From NCBI RefSeq assembly GCF_014203365.1, contig NZ_JACHIS010000001.1, forward strand, positions 5,952,001-6,016,000: a stretch of 64,000 bases of DNA, read 5' to 3'. The notes under the pieces are model-generated. The model did no database searches and was not told the DNA's origin. It saw only the letters and a program-made list of their open reading frames with translations. Numbering within the stretch: position 1 is the first letter of the stretch; each line of letters begins with the position of its first letter. Position numbers and translations under genes: made by a program. This stretch comes from Actinoalloteichus hymeniacidonis (GTDB lineage Bacteria > Actinomycetota > Actinomycetes > Mycobacteriales > Pseudonocardiaceae). Positions 7,422 to 17,161 of this stretch are shown here, piece by piece.

Positions 7422-9980
7422 TCACTCGGACTCGCCCTCCGCGGGGGGAAGCTCCTGGTTGCCCCCGGTCGAGCTGGACAGCTCCACCGGCGGGACATCC
7501 GGAACCTGCGAGGGCTTCGGCTCGCCTCGGAAGACGAAGCGCGCCTTGTCGTCGCTCTTGCCCTCCTCGAAGCCCTCGACGTCGCCGATGATGATGTGCC
7601 CGGCCTCCAGCTCGCCGAACAGGATCTTCTCGGACAGCTGGTCCTCGATCTCGCGCTGGATCGTCCGACGCAGCGGCCGAGCACCGAGCACCGGGTCGAA
7701 GCCGCGCTTGGCGAGCAGCTTCTTCGCGTTGGCGGTCAGCTCAAGGCTCATGTCCTTGTTCTTGAGCTGCGTCTCGACCCTGGCGATCATCAGGTCGACC
7801 ATCCGGATGATCTCGTCCTCGGTGAGCTGGTGGAAGACGATGATGTCGTCGATCCGGTTGAGGAACTCCGGACGGAAGTGCTTCTTCAGCTCGTCGTTGA
7901 CCTTCTGCTTCATCCGGTCGTAGTTCGAGCCCTCGGTGCCGCCACCGGCGAAGCCCAGGCCGACCGCCTTGGAGATGTCCTGCGTGCCCAGGTTGGAGGT
8001 GAAGATGATCACCGTGTTCTTGAAGTCGACCGTGCGGCCCTGACCGTCGGTGAGCCTGCCGTCCTCGAGAACCTGGAGCAGCGTGTTGTAGACCTCCTGG
8101 TGCGCCTTCTCGATCTCGTCGAAGAGCACCACCGAGAACGGCTTACGCCGCACCTTCTCGGTCAGCTGGCCACCCTCCTCGTAGCCGACGTACCCGGGGG
8201 GCGCGCCGAACAGCCGAGAAGCGGTGTAGCGGTCGTGGAACTCACCCATGTCGATCTGGATGAGCGCGTCGTCCTCGCCGAAGAGGAAGTTCGCCAGCGC
8301 CTTGGACAGCTCGGTCTTACCGACACCCGAGGGGCCGGCGAAGATGAACGATCCGGAGGGACGCTTCGGGTCCTTCAGACCGGCGCGGGTACGACGGATC
8401 GCCTGGGAGACGGCCTTGACGGCGTCCTCCTGGCCGATGATCCGCTTGTGGAGCTCCTCCTCCATCCGCAGCAGCCGAGTCGTCTCCTCCTCGGTCAGCT
8501 TGAAGACGGGGATGCCGGTCCAGTTCGCCAGAACCTCGGCGATCTGCTCGTCGTCCACCTCGGCGACCACGTCGAGGTCACCGGACTTCCACTGCTTCTC
8601 CCGCTCCGCCTTCTGGCCGAGGAGCTGCTTCTCCTCGTCACGCAGGCGGGCGGCGCGCTCGAAGTCCTGCGCGTCGATCGCGGATTCCTTGTCCCGACGC
8701 ACGTCGGCGATCTTCTCGTCGAACTCGCGCAGGTCCGGCGGCGCCGTCATCCGACGGATGCGCATCCGCGCGCCCGCCTCGTCGATGAGGTCGATCGCCT
8801 TGTCCGGCAGGAAGCGGTCGTTGATGTACCGATCCGCCAGCGTGGCGGCGGCAACCAGCGCCGAGTCCGTGATCGAGACGCGGTGGTGCGCCTCGTAGCG
8901 GTCCCGCAGACCCTTGAGGATCTCGATGGTCTGCTCCATCGTGGGCTCGCCGACCTGGATCGGCTGGAACCTGCGCTCCAGAGCCGGGTCCTTCTCGACG
9001 TGCTTGCGGTACTCGTCGAGCGTGGTGGCACCGATCGTCTGCAGCTCGCCTCTGGCCAGCATCGGCTTCAGGATGCTCGCGGCGTCGATCGCGCCCTCGG
9101 CGGCACCCGCACCCACCAGGGTGTGGATCTCGTCGATGAACAGGATGATGTCGCCCCGGGTGCGGATCTCCTTGAGCACCTTCTTCAGGCGCTCCTCGAA
9201 ATCACCCCGGTAGCGGGAGCCCGCCACCAGCGAACCGAGGTCCAGCGTGTAGAGCTGCTTGTCCTTGAGGGTCTCGGGAACCTCGCCCTTGACGATGTTC
9301 TGCGCCAAGCCCTCGACGACGGCCGTCTTACCCACACCGGGCTCACCGATGAGGACGGGGTTGTTCTTGGTACGGCGGGACAGCACCTGCATGACCCGCT
9401 CGATTTCCTTCTCCCGGCCGATGACCGGGTCGAGCTTGCCCTCCCGAGCGCTCGACGTCAGGTTGCGACCGAACTGGTCGAGCACCAGCGAGGAAGACGG
9501 CGTGCCCTCGCCGCGGCCGCCGGTCTCGGCGGGTTCCTTGCCCTGGTAGCCCGACAGCAGCTGCAGAACCTGCTGACGCACTCGGTTCAGATCGGCACCC
9601 AGCTTGACCAACACCTGCGCGGCGACGCCCTCGCCCTCGCGGATCAGGCCCAACAGGATGTGTTCGGTGCCGATGTAGTTGTGGCCGAGTTGCAGAGCCT
9701 CCCGAAGCGACAGCTCCAGCACCTTCTTCGCCCGAGGCGTGAAGGGGATGTGGCCGCTCGGGGCCTGCTGCCCCTGACCGATGATCTCCTCAACCTGCTG
9801 GCGGACGCCCTCCAGGGCGATCCCCAGCGACTCCAGCGCCTTGGCGGCGACACCCTCACCCTCGTGGATCAGGCCCAGGAGGATGTGCTCGGTGCCGATG
9901 TAGTTGTGGTTGAGCATCCTGGCCTCTTCTTGGGCCAGGACGACCACCCGCCTCGCGCGGTCGGTGAACCTCTCGAACAT
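7422..9980 (-). CDS. clpC: ATP-dependent Clp protease ATPase subunit ClpC
   Basis: AAA+ unfoldase (852 aa) that feeds substrates to ClpP1P2; ClpC1 is essential in mycobacteria. Two N-terminal Clp repeats (each with [14 protein letters not shown]), NBD1 with Walker A GEPGVGKT, a UVR-containing middle domain ([15 protein letters not shown]) and NBD2 with GPSGVGKT are in order, with a Glu/Pro-rich tail. The start is ATG 9980 ([11 protein letters not shown]), preceded by GAGGAGT; the frame is open further upstream without support. It is flanked by a strong terminator downstream and a long promoter region upstream with a ClgR-like site. It is probably monocistronic. Confidence 0.97.
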   Translation of the reverse strand: MFERFTDRARRVVVLAQEEARMLNHNYIGTEHILLGLIHEGEGVAAKALESLGIALEGVRQQVEEIIGQGQQAPSGHIPFTPRAKKVLELSLREALQLGHNYIGTEHILLGLIREGEGVAAQVLVKLGADLNRVRQQVLQLLSGYQGKEPAETGGRGEGTPSSSLVLDQFGRNLTSSAREGKLDPVIGREKEIERVMQVLSRRTKNNPVLIGEPGVGKTAVVEGLAQNIVKGEVPETLKDKQLYTLDLGSLVAGSRYRGDFEERLKKVLKEIRTRGDIILFIDEIHTLVGAGAAEGAIDAASILKPMLARGELQTIGATTLDEYRKHVEKDPALERRFQPIQVGEPTMEQTIEILKGLRDRYEAHHRVSITDSALVAAATLADRYINDRFLPDKAIDLIDEAGARMRIRRMTAPPDLREFDEKIADVRRDKESAIDAQDFERAARLRDEEKQLLGQKAEREKQWKSGDLDVVAEVDDEQIAEVLANWTGIPVFKLTEEETTRLLRMEEELHKRIIGQEDAVKAVSQAIRRTRAGLKDPKRPSGSFIFAGPSGVGKTELSKALANFLFGEDDALIQIDMGEFHDRYTASRLFGAPPGYVGYEEGGQLTEKVRRKPFSVVLFDEIEKAHQEVYNTLLQVLEDGRLTDGQGRTVDFKNTVIIFTSNLGTQDISKAVGLGFAGGGTEGSNYDRMKQKVNDELKKHFRPEFLNRIDDIIVFHQLTEDEIIRMVDLMIARVETQLKNKDMSLELTANAKKLLAKRGFDPVLGARPLRRTIQREIEDQLSEKILFGELEAGHIIIGDVEGFEEGKSDDKARFVFRGEPKPSQVPDVPPVELSSSTGGNQELPPAEGESE

Positions 9981-10205
9981 TCGCACTCCTCGACAGCGGC
10001 GGCAGCGGCTCTCGCCCGGCCACACACCAGGGACTTCGGTCTCTGGCGCTGTAGTGACGGGGTCGGCACCCTAACAACCACTGTAGTCGGCATTACCGTG
10101 ACATCGAGTTGGTGTCGGCTTCTCTTAGGCCGTTCCGTAGCACTCGCAACCTGCACAACGCTGCGTGACGCGGCCTCATTCCAGGTCAGGCCCTCGCGCG
10201 TTCGA

Positions 10206-10223
10206 TGTCCGCTGAGAGCGAAC
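10206..10223. promoter_or_regulatory. Candidate ClgR operator upstream of clpC
   Basis: The core CGCTGAGAGCG followed by AAC fits the actinobacterial ClgR pattern (CGCY-N-A-N-R-GCG with A/T flanks) with one flank mismatch. It lies about 226 bp upstream of the clpC start. Known: ClgR activates clp genes in Streptomyces, Corynebacterium and Mycobacterium. Binding here is inferred. Confidence 0.5.
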
Positions 10224-10293
10224 ACGCACCGTGTCGGACCACAACCACCCCGCGAGCCTCGCCCCATCCCGGCTCCCCCGCGCGGCGACCAGA

Positions 10294-10312
10294 TAAGCTT
10301 AGGCAACCCTGA
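10294..10312 (+). promoter_or_regulatory. Candidate iron box (IdeR/DmdR) for the FhuF-like gene
   Basis: The 19-bp site TAAGCTTAGGCAACCCTGA matches the IdeR/DtxR consensus (TTAGGTTAGGCTAACCTAA) at 14 of 19 positions. It lies about 110 bp upstream of the FhuF-like start, which fits iron-repressed expression. Inference from consensus only. Confidence 0.55.
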
Positions 10313-10423
10313 TTTGGTCGCGGCTGTCATCGCCGAACCAGACGGTCGACCAGTAGGCGTTACCCGACGAAGGTGGGACATCGTGCCGATCCGCAGCTGC
10401 ACCCAGGAACGGAGAGCCGGTCG

Positions 10424-11293
10424 ATGACCACGGCTTTTCGCAGGTCAGGCGCCTATGGATCGGGGACGGCCGCGAACATCGCGGAGTCGATCGCCCGACT
10501 GGACCTTCCGCCGTGGCTGGAGGCCCGACACGGTGACGCCGCGCTCGACGCCGGTTGGTCACGCTGCTCGTCGCTGCTCGACGACCCGGCATCGTTCACT
10601 CGATGGCGTGAACTGCTGAGCGGCTGGCTGATCGAGAACTACGGGGCCGCCCCGGAACGAACCACCGCCGGCTACGTGATGTCCTGGTACCTCAGCGTGC
10701 CGGGCTACCTGGGTGCGCTGCTGTTCCACACGGCACGCCGGGTGCCGTCACTGGCGCCCGAGCACACCGCGTTCCGACTGGCCGAGGGACGACCGCACCT
10801 GGACGGCATCGCCCTGACCGGCGAGGCGTTCGCCTGCCTGCCCGACGATCCGGCCGCACACACCAGCGCGGCCACCGTGGTGGCCGACGAACACGCGTTG
10901 GCCGATCTGCTCCGGGCGAGGTTCGCGGGCCACGCCGCCCGCTTCGTCGCGGCGTTCGCCCCCGGCACCCGCCTGGGCCGCCGAATGCTCTGGGCAGCGG
11001 CCACCGATGTGCTGGACACCACGCTGTGGCTGGCGGGACAGATGTGCGGCGACGAGGACGGCGGGGTCGCCGATGCGGCCCTGGTGCTCGGCACCGCCGC
11101 CGACCCACTGCTGGACCCGTTCACCTCGGTATCGACGATGTACCGCGTCTCGGTGGACGACGGAGAACGGTGGACGAGACGTCGAGGAAGCTGCTGTTTC
11201 CATTACGCGCTGCCCGGTTCGCCCCAGGCCTGCACGACGTGCCCTCGGGTCGGCACAGCGGAACGGGACGCGCGCGTGCGCGAGCTCGGCTGA
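10424..11293 (+). CDS. FhuF-like (2Fe-2S) ferric iron reductase
   Basis: 289 aa. The C-terminus carries RRGSCCFHYALP...ACTTCP, the CC-x10-C-x2-C pattern that binds the 2Fe-2S centre in FhuF-type siderophore-iron reductases. The rest is an all-helical, Ala-rich domain (WLEARHGDA, GYVMSWYLSVPG) as in the family. The likely role is cytoplasmic reduction of ferric siderophores to release iron. ATG 10424 (MTTAFRRSG) has GGAGAG upstream; the longer frame from 10373 is unlikely. A candidate iron box lies about 110 bp upstream. It is divergent from clpC and followed by a hairpin, so it is probably a single-gene unit. Confidence 0.85.
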   Translation: MTTAFRRSGAYGSGTAANIAESIARLDLPPWLEARHGDAALDAGWSRCSSLLDDPASFTRWRELLSGWLIENYGAAPERTTAGYVMSWYLSVPGYLGALLFHTARRVPSLAPEHTAFRLAEGRPHLDGIALTGEAFACLPDDPAAHTSAATVVADEHALADLLRARFAGHAARFVAAFAPGTRLGRRMLWAAATDVLDTTLWLAGQMCGDEDGGVADAALVLGTAADPLLDPFTSVSTMYRVSVDDGERWTRRRGSCCFHYALPGSPQACTTCPRVGTAERDARVRELG

Positions 11294-11313
11294 CACTCCT
11301 GGCGACGCGTTCC

Positions 11314-11346
11314 CTCGATGGCAGTCGCCCACCGGCTGCCATCGAG
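11314..11346 (+). terminator. Hairpin after the FhuF-like gene
   Basis: A perfect 11-bp inverted repeat CTCGATGGCAG / CTGCCATCGAG (11314-11324 with 11336-11346), 20 nt past the stop. No U-tract follows, so termination efficiency is uncertain. The rest of 11347-11622 shows no gene. Confidence 0.5.
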
Positions 11347-11622
11347 ACGTGTCCGAATCGAGCACAAGCGCGTCGCCGAGCGGCAACGGTCGCGTCGTTT
11401 TCTTCTCCAGGGTGATTTCGCGGGCAAGGTTCTTGCACTCGCCCGACTCAGCGCCGCACACATCGCAGCACGCGCGCGTCCCCTCGGCCCGGCTCTAGCC
11501 GAGCCAGGCCAATTCCCAGTCCGCGAGAACCGACTCGGTTTCGCCGGATTGCCGACCGAGGAATCCGAGTGTGGCGATCGACTCAATCAGTCGATTTCAC
11601 GGTCGGAGTTCGTCGGTACGGC

Positions 11623-11973
11623 TCAGTTTGCCGCGTGGTAAGCGTCGATGACATCGGCGGGGATACGGCCGCGATCGGAGACCTTCATGCCACGCTTGCG
11701 CGCCCACTCCCGAATTGCCTGGTTCTGCTCCCGATCGCCTGCCGAGGTGCTGCCACCGTCGGCCCGGTCGCCGCCGGGACGCACGTTGCGCTTGCGCCCA
11801 CCGGAGCGCCGCGCGTGCCCGACGAAACCGGCCAGCGCATCCCGAAGTACCCCGGCATTGGCCGAGGAAAGGTCGATCTGGTAAGCGGCTCCATCGAAAG
11901 TGAACTCGACGGTCTCGTCAGCCTTAGAACCGTCCAAGTCATCAACCAGTGTGACTGTGACCTTCTGTGCCAT
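11623..11973 (-). CDS. lsr2: Lsr2 nucleoid-associated protein
   Basis: A 116-aa H-NS-like xenogeneic silencer. The N-terminal dimerisation domain ([30 protein letters not shown]) is followed by a linker rich in R, G and S. The C-terminal DNA-binding region contains IREWARKRG and [15 protein letters not shown], whose RGR enters the minor groove of AT-rich DNA. The start is ATG 11973. Position just downstream of lysS on the same strand matches mycobacteria. It is relevant to this window because the AT-rich AICE cargo near 43.7-46.2 kb is the kind of DNA Lsr2 silences (inference). Confidence 0.97.
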   Translation of the reverse strand: MAQKVTVTLVDDLDGSKADETVEFTFDGAAYQIDLSSANAGVLRDALAGFVGHARRSGGRKRNVRPGGDRADGGSTSAGDREQNQAIREWARKRGMKVSDRGRIPADVIDAYHAAN

Positions 11974-12129
11974 GACCCATGTCCTTCCACGAAAAGATCT
12001 GCTCAAGGCTGCCCACGCGCCTCATTTCAGCCGATATTACCGCAGAAATGGATCCGAACGCTCTTAGTTCTTAGACAACGTGTTTGGAAGAAGCCGATCG
12101 ACACCGCATGGTGCCGATCGGCAGCAGCG

Positions 12130-13641
12130 TCATTCCGGACGGACCAGCGGAAACAGGATCGTTTCCCGGATGCCCGCACCGGTCAAGGCCATCAACAAGC
12201 GATCAACGCCCATTCCGCAGCCTCCAGTCGGCGGCATTCCGTACTCCAGAGCCCGTAGGAAGTCCTCATCCAATCGCATGGCCTCGACGTCGCCGCCCGC
12301 TGCCAGCCTGGCCTGCGCTTCCAGTCGTTCCCGCTCGACGACGGGGTCGACGAGTTCGGAGTAGCCGGTGGCCAGTTCGAAACCTCGGATATAGAGGTCC
12401 CACTTCTCCGCGACACCGGGTTCGGTGCGGTGCTGCCGAGTCAACGGCGAGGTCTCGATCGGAAAATCCTTCACGAAGGTCGGCTCGTACAGATGATCGC
12501 CGATCAGATGCTCCCAGAGCTCTTCGATCAGCTTGCCGTGACCGAGCGCGGGATCGTGTTCCAAGCCCTGTTCAGCAGCGATGGCCCGCAATCGCTCCAC
12601 CGATGTGTCCGGCGTCACCTCTTCGCCCACCTTCTCGGCGAGAGAGCCGTACATGCTGAGCCACTTCCATTCACCGGAAAGGTCGTACTCGGTTCCATCG
12701 ATCAGTGTGACGACCTCACCACCACAGGCGGCTCTGGCCGCCTCCTGGATGAGTTCCCTGGTCAAGGTCGCGATGTCGTTGTAGTCGCTATACGCCTGGT
12801 AGAACTCGGTCATCGCGAATTCCGGCGAGTGCGAGGAGTCGCTGCCCTCGTTGCGGAAGTTCCTATTGATCTCGAAGACGCGCTCCATTCCGCCCACCAC
12901 GCAGCGCTTGAGATACAACTCCGGCGCGATGCGCAGGTAAAGGTCGATGTCGAACGCATTGGAGTGGGTGTGGAACGGTCGGGCCGCCGCGCCCCCGTAC
13001 AGGGTCTGCAACATCGGCGTCTCGACCTCGGTGAAGCCGTGCCGATGGAACGACTCCCGCAGCGAACGAACCACTGCGGCCCGAGTCTCGACGATCCGAC
13101 GGGCCTGTGGCCGCACGATCAGATCGACGTACCGCTGGCGAACCCGGGTTTCCTCGCTCAGTTCCTTGTGTGTCACCGGCAACGGACGCAGTGCCTTCGC
13201 CGCGATCCGCCATTCATCGGCCATTACCGACAACTCGCCCCGGCGCGAGGTGATGACCTCGCCATGCACGAATACGTGATCGCCGAGGTCGACATCGGCC
13301 TTCCACGAAGCCAGCGACTCCGCCCCGATCTGCGCCAGGCTCAACATCGCCTGCAACTCGGAACCATCTCCGGAACGCAGCGTCGCGAAGCACAGCTTTC
13401 CGGTGTTTCGCAGGAACATCACTCGACCCGAGATGCCGACGATCTCGCCGGTGGCGGTGTCGGGCTCGAGATCGGTGTGCTTCGCGCGAATCGCCGCGAC
13501 GGTATGTGTGATGGGAAGCACGACCGGATACGGTTCGATACCGGATTCCAGCAACCTCGAGCGCTTCTCCCGGCGTACCTTCATCTGCTCGGGAAGAGTG
13601 TCCTCGCTGGTCGTGGCGTCGTGTTCCGGAATCGCGTTCAC
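12130..13641 (-). CDS. lysS: Lysyl-tRNA synthetase, class II
   Basis: Charges tRNA-Lys. The 503-aa protein has an OB-fold anticodon domain ([24 protein letters not shown]), motif 2 ([23 protein letters not shown]) and motif 3 ([13 protein letters not shown]), ending in LFPLVRPE as the family does. I place the start at GTG 13641 ([13 protein letters not shown]); an open frame continues to 13716 without a ribosome site. ATG at MKVRREKR is a possible shorter start. It lies between coaX and lsr2 on the same strand with a gap of about 100 nt to coaX. Confidence 0.95.
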   Translation of the reverse strand: MNAIPEHDATTSEDTLPEQMKVRREKRSRLLESGIEPYPVVLPITHTVAAIRAKHTDLEPDTATGEIVGISGRVMFLRNTGKLCFATLRSGDGSELQAMLSLAQIGAESLASWKADVDLGDHVFVHGEVITSRRGELSVMADEWRIAAKALRPLPVTHKELSEETRVRQRYVDLIVRPQARRIVETRAAVVRSLRESFHRHGFTEVETPMLQTLYGGAAARPFHTHSNAFDIDLYLRIAPELYLKRCVVGGMERVFEINRNFRNEGSDSSHSPEFAMTEFYQAYSDYNDIATLTRELIQEAARAACGGEVVTLIDGTEYDLSGEWKWLSMYGSLAEKVGEEVTPDTSVERLRAIAAEQGLEHDPALGHGKLIEELWEHLIGDHLYEPTFVKDFPIETSPLTRQHRTEPGVAEKWDLYIRGFELATGYSELVDPVVERERLEAQARLAAGGDVEAMRLDEDFLRALEYGMPPTGGCGMGVDRLLMALTGAGIRETILFPLVRPE

Positions 13642-13744
13642 AGCGACACAGCGTACGGTCCGACCGGCGCTCGGCGGAAACGGGATACGGCTGCCGACGG
13701 GCGACTCGGCGGCCACTGCGGACCCCGACTCGGCGCGGCCGGTG

Positions 13745-14530
13745 TCAGCTCATATTGCGCTCGTAGACCAAACGCAGGCCGATGAGCGTGAGATCGGGAA
13801 CATGGGTGGTGATCGTCTCCGATTCCCCGATCACCAACGGGGCCAGTCCGCCGGTGGCCAATACGGTGACCGGCCCGTGCTCCCCTGCCGACAGCTCGGC
13901 GAGGATCCGGCGGACCAGGCCGTCGACCTGGCCTGCGAAGCCGAAGAGGATGCCGGATTGCAGGCACTCCACCGTGTTCTTGCCGATCACGTTCCTCGGC
14001 CGCAGCAACTCCACCTTCCGCAGCTGAGCGGCCCGCGCAGCGAGGGCGTCCACCGAGATCTCGATGCCGGGCGCGAACACCCCGCCGAGAAACTCGCCCT
14101 TCCGGGAGATCACGTCGATGTTGGTGGAGGTCCCGAAGTCGACGACGACACAGGCCGTGTCGTAGAGATGGTGGGCCGCCAGGGTGTTCACGACTCGGTC
14201 CCCGCCGACCTCCTTGGGATTGTCGACCAGCAGCGGGACCCCGGTCCGCACCCCCGGCGCCACGATCAGGGTCGGGACCTCGGCGTAGTACCGAGCGAGC
14301 ATCACCCGCAGTTCGCGCGCCACGGCGGGCACGGTCGACAACGCGGAGATCCCGGTGATCCGGTCGGCATGCTCACCGAGCAGACCGCGCATAGTCCACG
14401 CGAGTTCGTCGGCGGTCATCCGGGCATCGGTGCGCATCCGCCAGTCACGCAGCAGCCGCGCGTCCGGCCCGGAGCCGACGTACAGGCCGAACACGATGTT
14501 GGTGTTCCCGACATCGATGGTGAGCAGCAC
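13745..14530 (-). CDS. coaX: Type III pantothenate kinase
   Basis: First committed step of CoA synthesis. The 261-aa ASKHA-fold enzyme starts [17 protein letters not shown] (phosphate-binding loop with Asp6), followed by [23 protein letters not shown] and the [20 protein letters not shown] segment, all typical of CoaX. It follows panD by 41 nt, forming panC-panD-coaX in the order of the pathway. Type III kinases are insensitive to CoA feedback. Confidence 0.95.
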   Translation of the reverse strand: MLLTIDVGNTNIVFGLYVGSGPDARLLRDWRMRTDARMTADELAWTMRGLLGEHADRITGISALSTVPAVARELRVMLARYYAEVPTLIVAPGVRTGVPLLVDNPKEVGGDRVVNTLAAHHLYDTACVVVDFGTSTNIDVISRKGEFLGGVFAPGIEISVDALAARAAQLRKVELLRPRNVIGKNTVECLQSGILFGFAGQVDGLVRRILAELSAGEHGPVTVLATGGLAPLVIGESETITTHVPDLTLIGLRLVYERNMS

Positions 14531-14571
14531 CGCCGGTTCTCCCTTCGCAGGCCGCCGGCCAGGGAAGGCCG

Positions 14572-15102
14572 TCAGCGTTCGGACTGCAACAAGGCGTCCA
14601 GGCGCACCGCATCATCGGTCTCGCCCGCCGCGATGCTCTCGGACCGGGCGGTGGTCGAGCCGCCTGCGGTCGGGGCCGAATCGGCCGACCGCGAATCGAT
14701 GGAGCCCGATGAGAGACCGAAGCCATCGGGAACGACTGCCGGATCGGCGTCGAGGCTGATCACCTTGTTGTCTGCGTCGACGAACACCACCGAGGGGCGG
14801 TGCTCGCGGATCTCGGCGGCGTCCATCAGCCCATAGGCGATGAGGATCACCAGGTCACCAGGGTGCACCAGGTGCGCTGCCGCTCCGTTGATCCCTAAGA
14901 CGCCGGTGCCGCGCTCGCCCGGGATGACATAGGTCTCCAGCCGGGCACCGTTGGTGACGTCGACGATGGCGACCTGCTCACCGGCCAAGAGGTCGGCCGC
15001 ATCCATCAGGTCCTCGTCGACCGTGACCGAACCGACGTAGTGCAGGTCGGCCTGGGTGACGGTCGCGCGGTGGATCTTCGACTTGAGCATCGTCCGCAAC
15101 AT
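14572..15102 (-). CDS. panD: Aspartate 1-decarboxylase, with long C-terminal tail
   Basis: Makes beta-alanine for pantothenate. The pyruvoyl-forming cleavage site YVGSVTVD (Gly24-Ser25) and [12 protein letters not shown] context are intact. Start at ATG 15102 ([15 protein letters not shown]). The catalytic fold ends near [13 protein letters not shown]; a further 55 or so residues rich in Ser, Ala, Asp and Gly follow, making 176 aa against roughly 126-140 in most PanD. The tail looks disordered. It begins 13 nt after the panC stop, so panC-panD form one operon. Confidence 0.95.
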   Translation of the reverse strand: MLRTMLKSKIHRATVTQADLHYVGSVTVDEDLMDAADLLAGEQVAIVDVTNGARLETYVIPGERGTGVLGINGAAAHLVHPGDLVILIAYGLMDAAEIREHRPSVVFVDADNKVISLDADPAVVPDGFGLSSGSIDSRSADSAPTAGGSTTARSESIAAGETDDAVRLDALLQSER

Positions 15103-15115
15103 CTCGTTCTCCCTC

Positions 15116-16099
15116 TCAGCGACTCTCGGCGGAGTCGGTCGCCGCACCGTCCGCAGCCGGGGCGTCCGCGACCTCGCCCGGTTGCTCCTCGGCCGTTCCG
15201 AAGGCGATCGCGACGTTGTCGATGAGCCGAACCGCGCCGACCCGAGCCGCCACCAGCAGCCGGGCCTCGCGCTGCTCGTCGACGGCATTCAGTTCAACGT
15301 CGCGAAGCTCCAGGTAGTCCACGTCGAGAGCAGGCTCACCGTCGAGTACCTCGCGGGCGGTGGCCAGCACCCGCGCGGCATCCCCGCCCGAGCGAGCCGC
15401 ATACACACCTGCCGTGAGGGCCGCCGAGAGCACCACCGCAGCGTTGCGTGCCTCGGCATCGAGATAGACGTTCCGGGACGACAGCGCCAGGCCGTCGTGT
15501 TCGCGGATCGTGGGGATGCCCACGATCGAGGCGTCGAAGTCGAGCTCGCGCCCCATCCGACGCAGCAGCACCAACTGCTGGTAGTCCTTCTCGCCGAAGA
15601 AGGCGAAATCCGGCCGGACGATGTTGAGCAGCTTGGCCACCACGGTCAGGACGCCCGCGAAGTGCCCCGGCCTGCTCGCCCCCTCCAGCTCATCGCCGAG
15701 GGGGCCGGCCGACACCGTGATCGAGGTACCTGCGCCGTACATCGCCGCCGCTGTCGGAGCGAAGACCAGCTCGACCTGCTCCGCACGGCAGACGGCGACG
15801 TCGGTGTCGAGGTCCCGGGGATAGCGCTCGAAGTCCTCGCCTGCGCCGAACTGACGCGGGTTGACGAAGATCGAGACCACCACGATGGTGTTGGGGACCC
15901 GCTTGGCGCGGCGGATCAACTCCCGGTGCCCGCGATGCAGGGCCCCCATGGTGGGCACCAGGACGATCCGTCGTCCGGTGGCCCGCAGCGCCCTGGTGAC
16001 CCTCGCCAGCTGCGCGGGGTCGGAGTGCACCGTCGTATCACCGGGCGCGAACAACGGGGACTCCCCCGGCGCTCCGGGCGTGGCCTGGGTCTCGGTCAT
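15116..16099 (-). CDS. panC: Pantothenate synthetase
   Basis: ATP-dependent joining of pantoate and beta-alanine. The 327-aa protein shows [49 protein letters not shown] and [12 protein letters not shown] in order. An N-terminal extension of about 40 residues precedes the nucleotide-binding fold. The C-terminus has an Ala/Glu-rich tail. Its ATG overlaps the stop of the DUF2520 gene (ATGA), so the two are translationally coupled. Confidence 0.96.
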   Translation of the reverse strand: MTETQATPGAPGESPLFAPGDTTVHSDPAQLARVTRALRATGRRIVLVPTMGALHRGHRELIRRAKRVPNTIVVVSIFVNPRQFGAGEDFERYPRDLDTDVAVCRAEQVELVFAPTAAAMYGAGTSITVSAGPLGDELEGASRPGHFAGVLTVVAKLLNIVRPDFAFFGEKDYQQLVLLRRMGRELDFDASIVGIPTIREHDGLALSSRNVYLDAEARNAAVVLSAALTAGVYAARSGGDAARVLATAREVLDGEPALDVDYLELRDVELNAVDEQREARLLVAARVGAVRLIDNVAIAFGTAEEQPGEVADAPAADGAATDSAESR

Positions 16100-17013
16100 C
16101 GGGGCTCCTCGTTGAGCAGGTCGTCGACCTCGGCGGCGGTCGAGTCCGAGAGCAGACCGGCGGCTCTCGCTCGGTCGGCGGTGCGGGCGGCCAGCACCCG
16201 GTAGCTCGGGACCACCTCCGGTGCCACCTCGCCGAGCACGTCGAGATGGGTGCGCAGGGTGCTCAGATCGCCCCTGGCCACCGGGCCGGTCAGGGCTCGA
16301 TCACCGTGGCGTAGGGCGTTGTCCATCGCGGCGCCGCACAGCGGTCCCAACAGCCGTTCCGGATGCGCGACGCCCGCTTGGGAGAGCAGCCCGACGCATT
16401 CCGTGAGCAGGGTGATCAGGTGATTCGCGCCGTGTGCCAGCGCCGCGTGATACAGCGGGCGGACCGCCTCGGGGATGCGGACCGGTTCCGCGCCGATCTC
16501 GACGACCAGCGCTTCGCCGACATTCCAGCCGGGCTCGACCGGGGAATTCGGGTCCCCGGACGCGGTGACGCCGATGCAGCAGGCGGCGAGTCGCTCCAGG
16601 TCCTCGCTGCGACCGGTGAAGGTCATCACGGGGTGCAGGGCTAGGGGGAGCGCGCCCAGCTCGGCGGCGGGGGTCAACACGTCTACCCCGTGGGCGCCCG
16701 AGGTGTGGGCCACGATCTGGCCGGCTCGCAGTGCCCCGGTGGCGACCAGCCCAGCAACCATGCCGGGCAGCACATCGTCCGGTACCGCGAGCATCACCAG
16801 GTCGGCCCTCGTGGCGACCTCGTCGGGCGCGAGCACCGGGACGTCGGGAAGGAGTTGCTCGGCCCGACGCAACGAGGCATCGGACACCGCGGAGGTGGCG
16901 ACGACGACGTGCCCGGCCCTGGCGAGCGAGGCACCGAGCACGGCACCCACCCGACCTGCCGAGATGACTCCGACGGCCAATCTCGCAGGCCGAACCCCTG
17001 CGTTGTCGATCAT
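16096..17013 (-). CDS. Rossmann-fold plus DUF2520 protein of the pan cluster
   Basis: 305 aa, like mycobacterial Rv3603c. An N-terminal NAD(P)-binding Rossmann fold ([22 protein letters not shown], then [12 protein letters not shown] and [13 protein letters not shown]) is joined to a helical DUF2520 domain ([44 protein letters not shown]). The arrangement resembles ketopantoate reductase, and the gene is translationally coupled to panC. A role as the pantoate-forming reductase is plausible but inferred. The glycine motif reads GxxSxGRVG rather than GxGxxG. Confidence 0.85.
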   Translation of the reverse strand: MIDNAGVRPARLAVGVISAGRVGAVLGASLARAGHVVVATSAVSDASLRRAEQLLPDVPVLAPDEVATRADLVMLAVPDDVLPGMVAGLVATGALRAGQIVAHTSGAHGVDVLTPAAELGALPLALHPVMTFTGRSEDLERLAACCIGVTASGDPNSPVEPGWNVGEALVVEIGAEPVRIPEAVRPLYHAALAHGANHLITLLTECVGLLSQAGVAHPERLLGPLCGAAMDNALRHGDRALTGPVARGDLSTLRTHLDVLGEVAPEVVPSYRVLAARTADRARAAGLLSDSTAAEVDDLLNEEPR

Positions 17014-17161
17014 GTCGGTGGCGACTCCATTTCTGCCGTTCCAGTCCCGTCCTTCGTCCTACGGGTACCGGACGGCGGCGAGCGTAACGGGATCGACGCC
17101 GGTCTGCCGCGATCGGGTGAGCAGGTTCACCGCCGCGATCGGCCGCCGGCGCCCGAGCCGA

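Noticed and set aside
7596-10427. 943-codon plus-strand open frame opposite clpC
   Set aside because: It is the antisense shadow of clpC; the translation is low-complexity (Leu/Arg/Val/Glu) and has no ribosome site or known domain.
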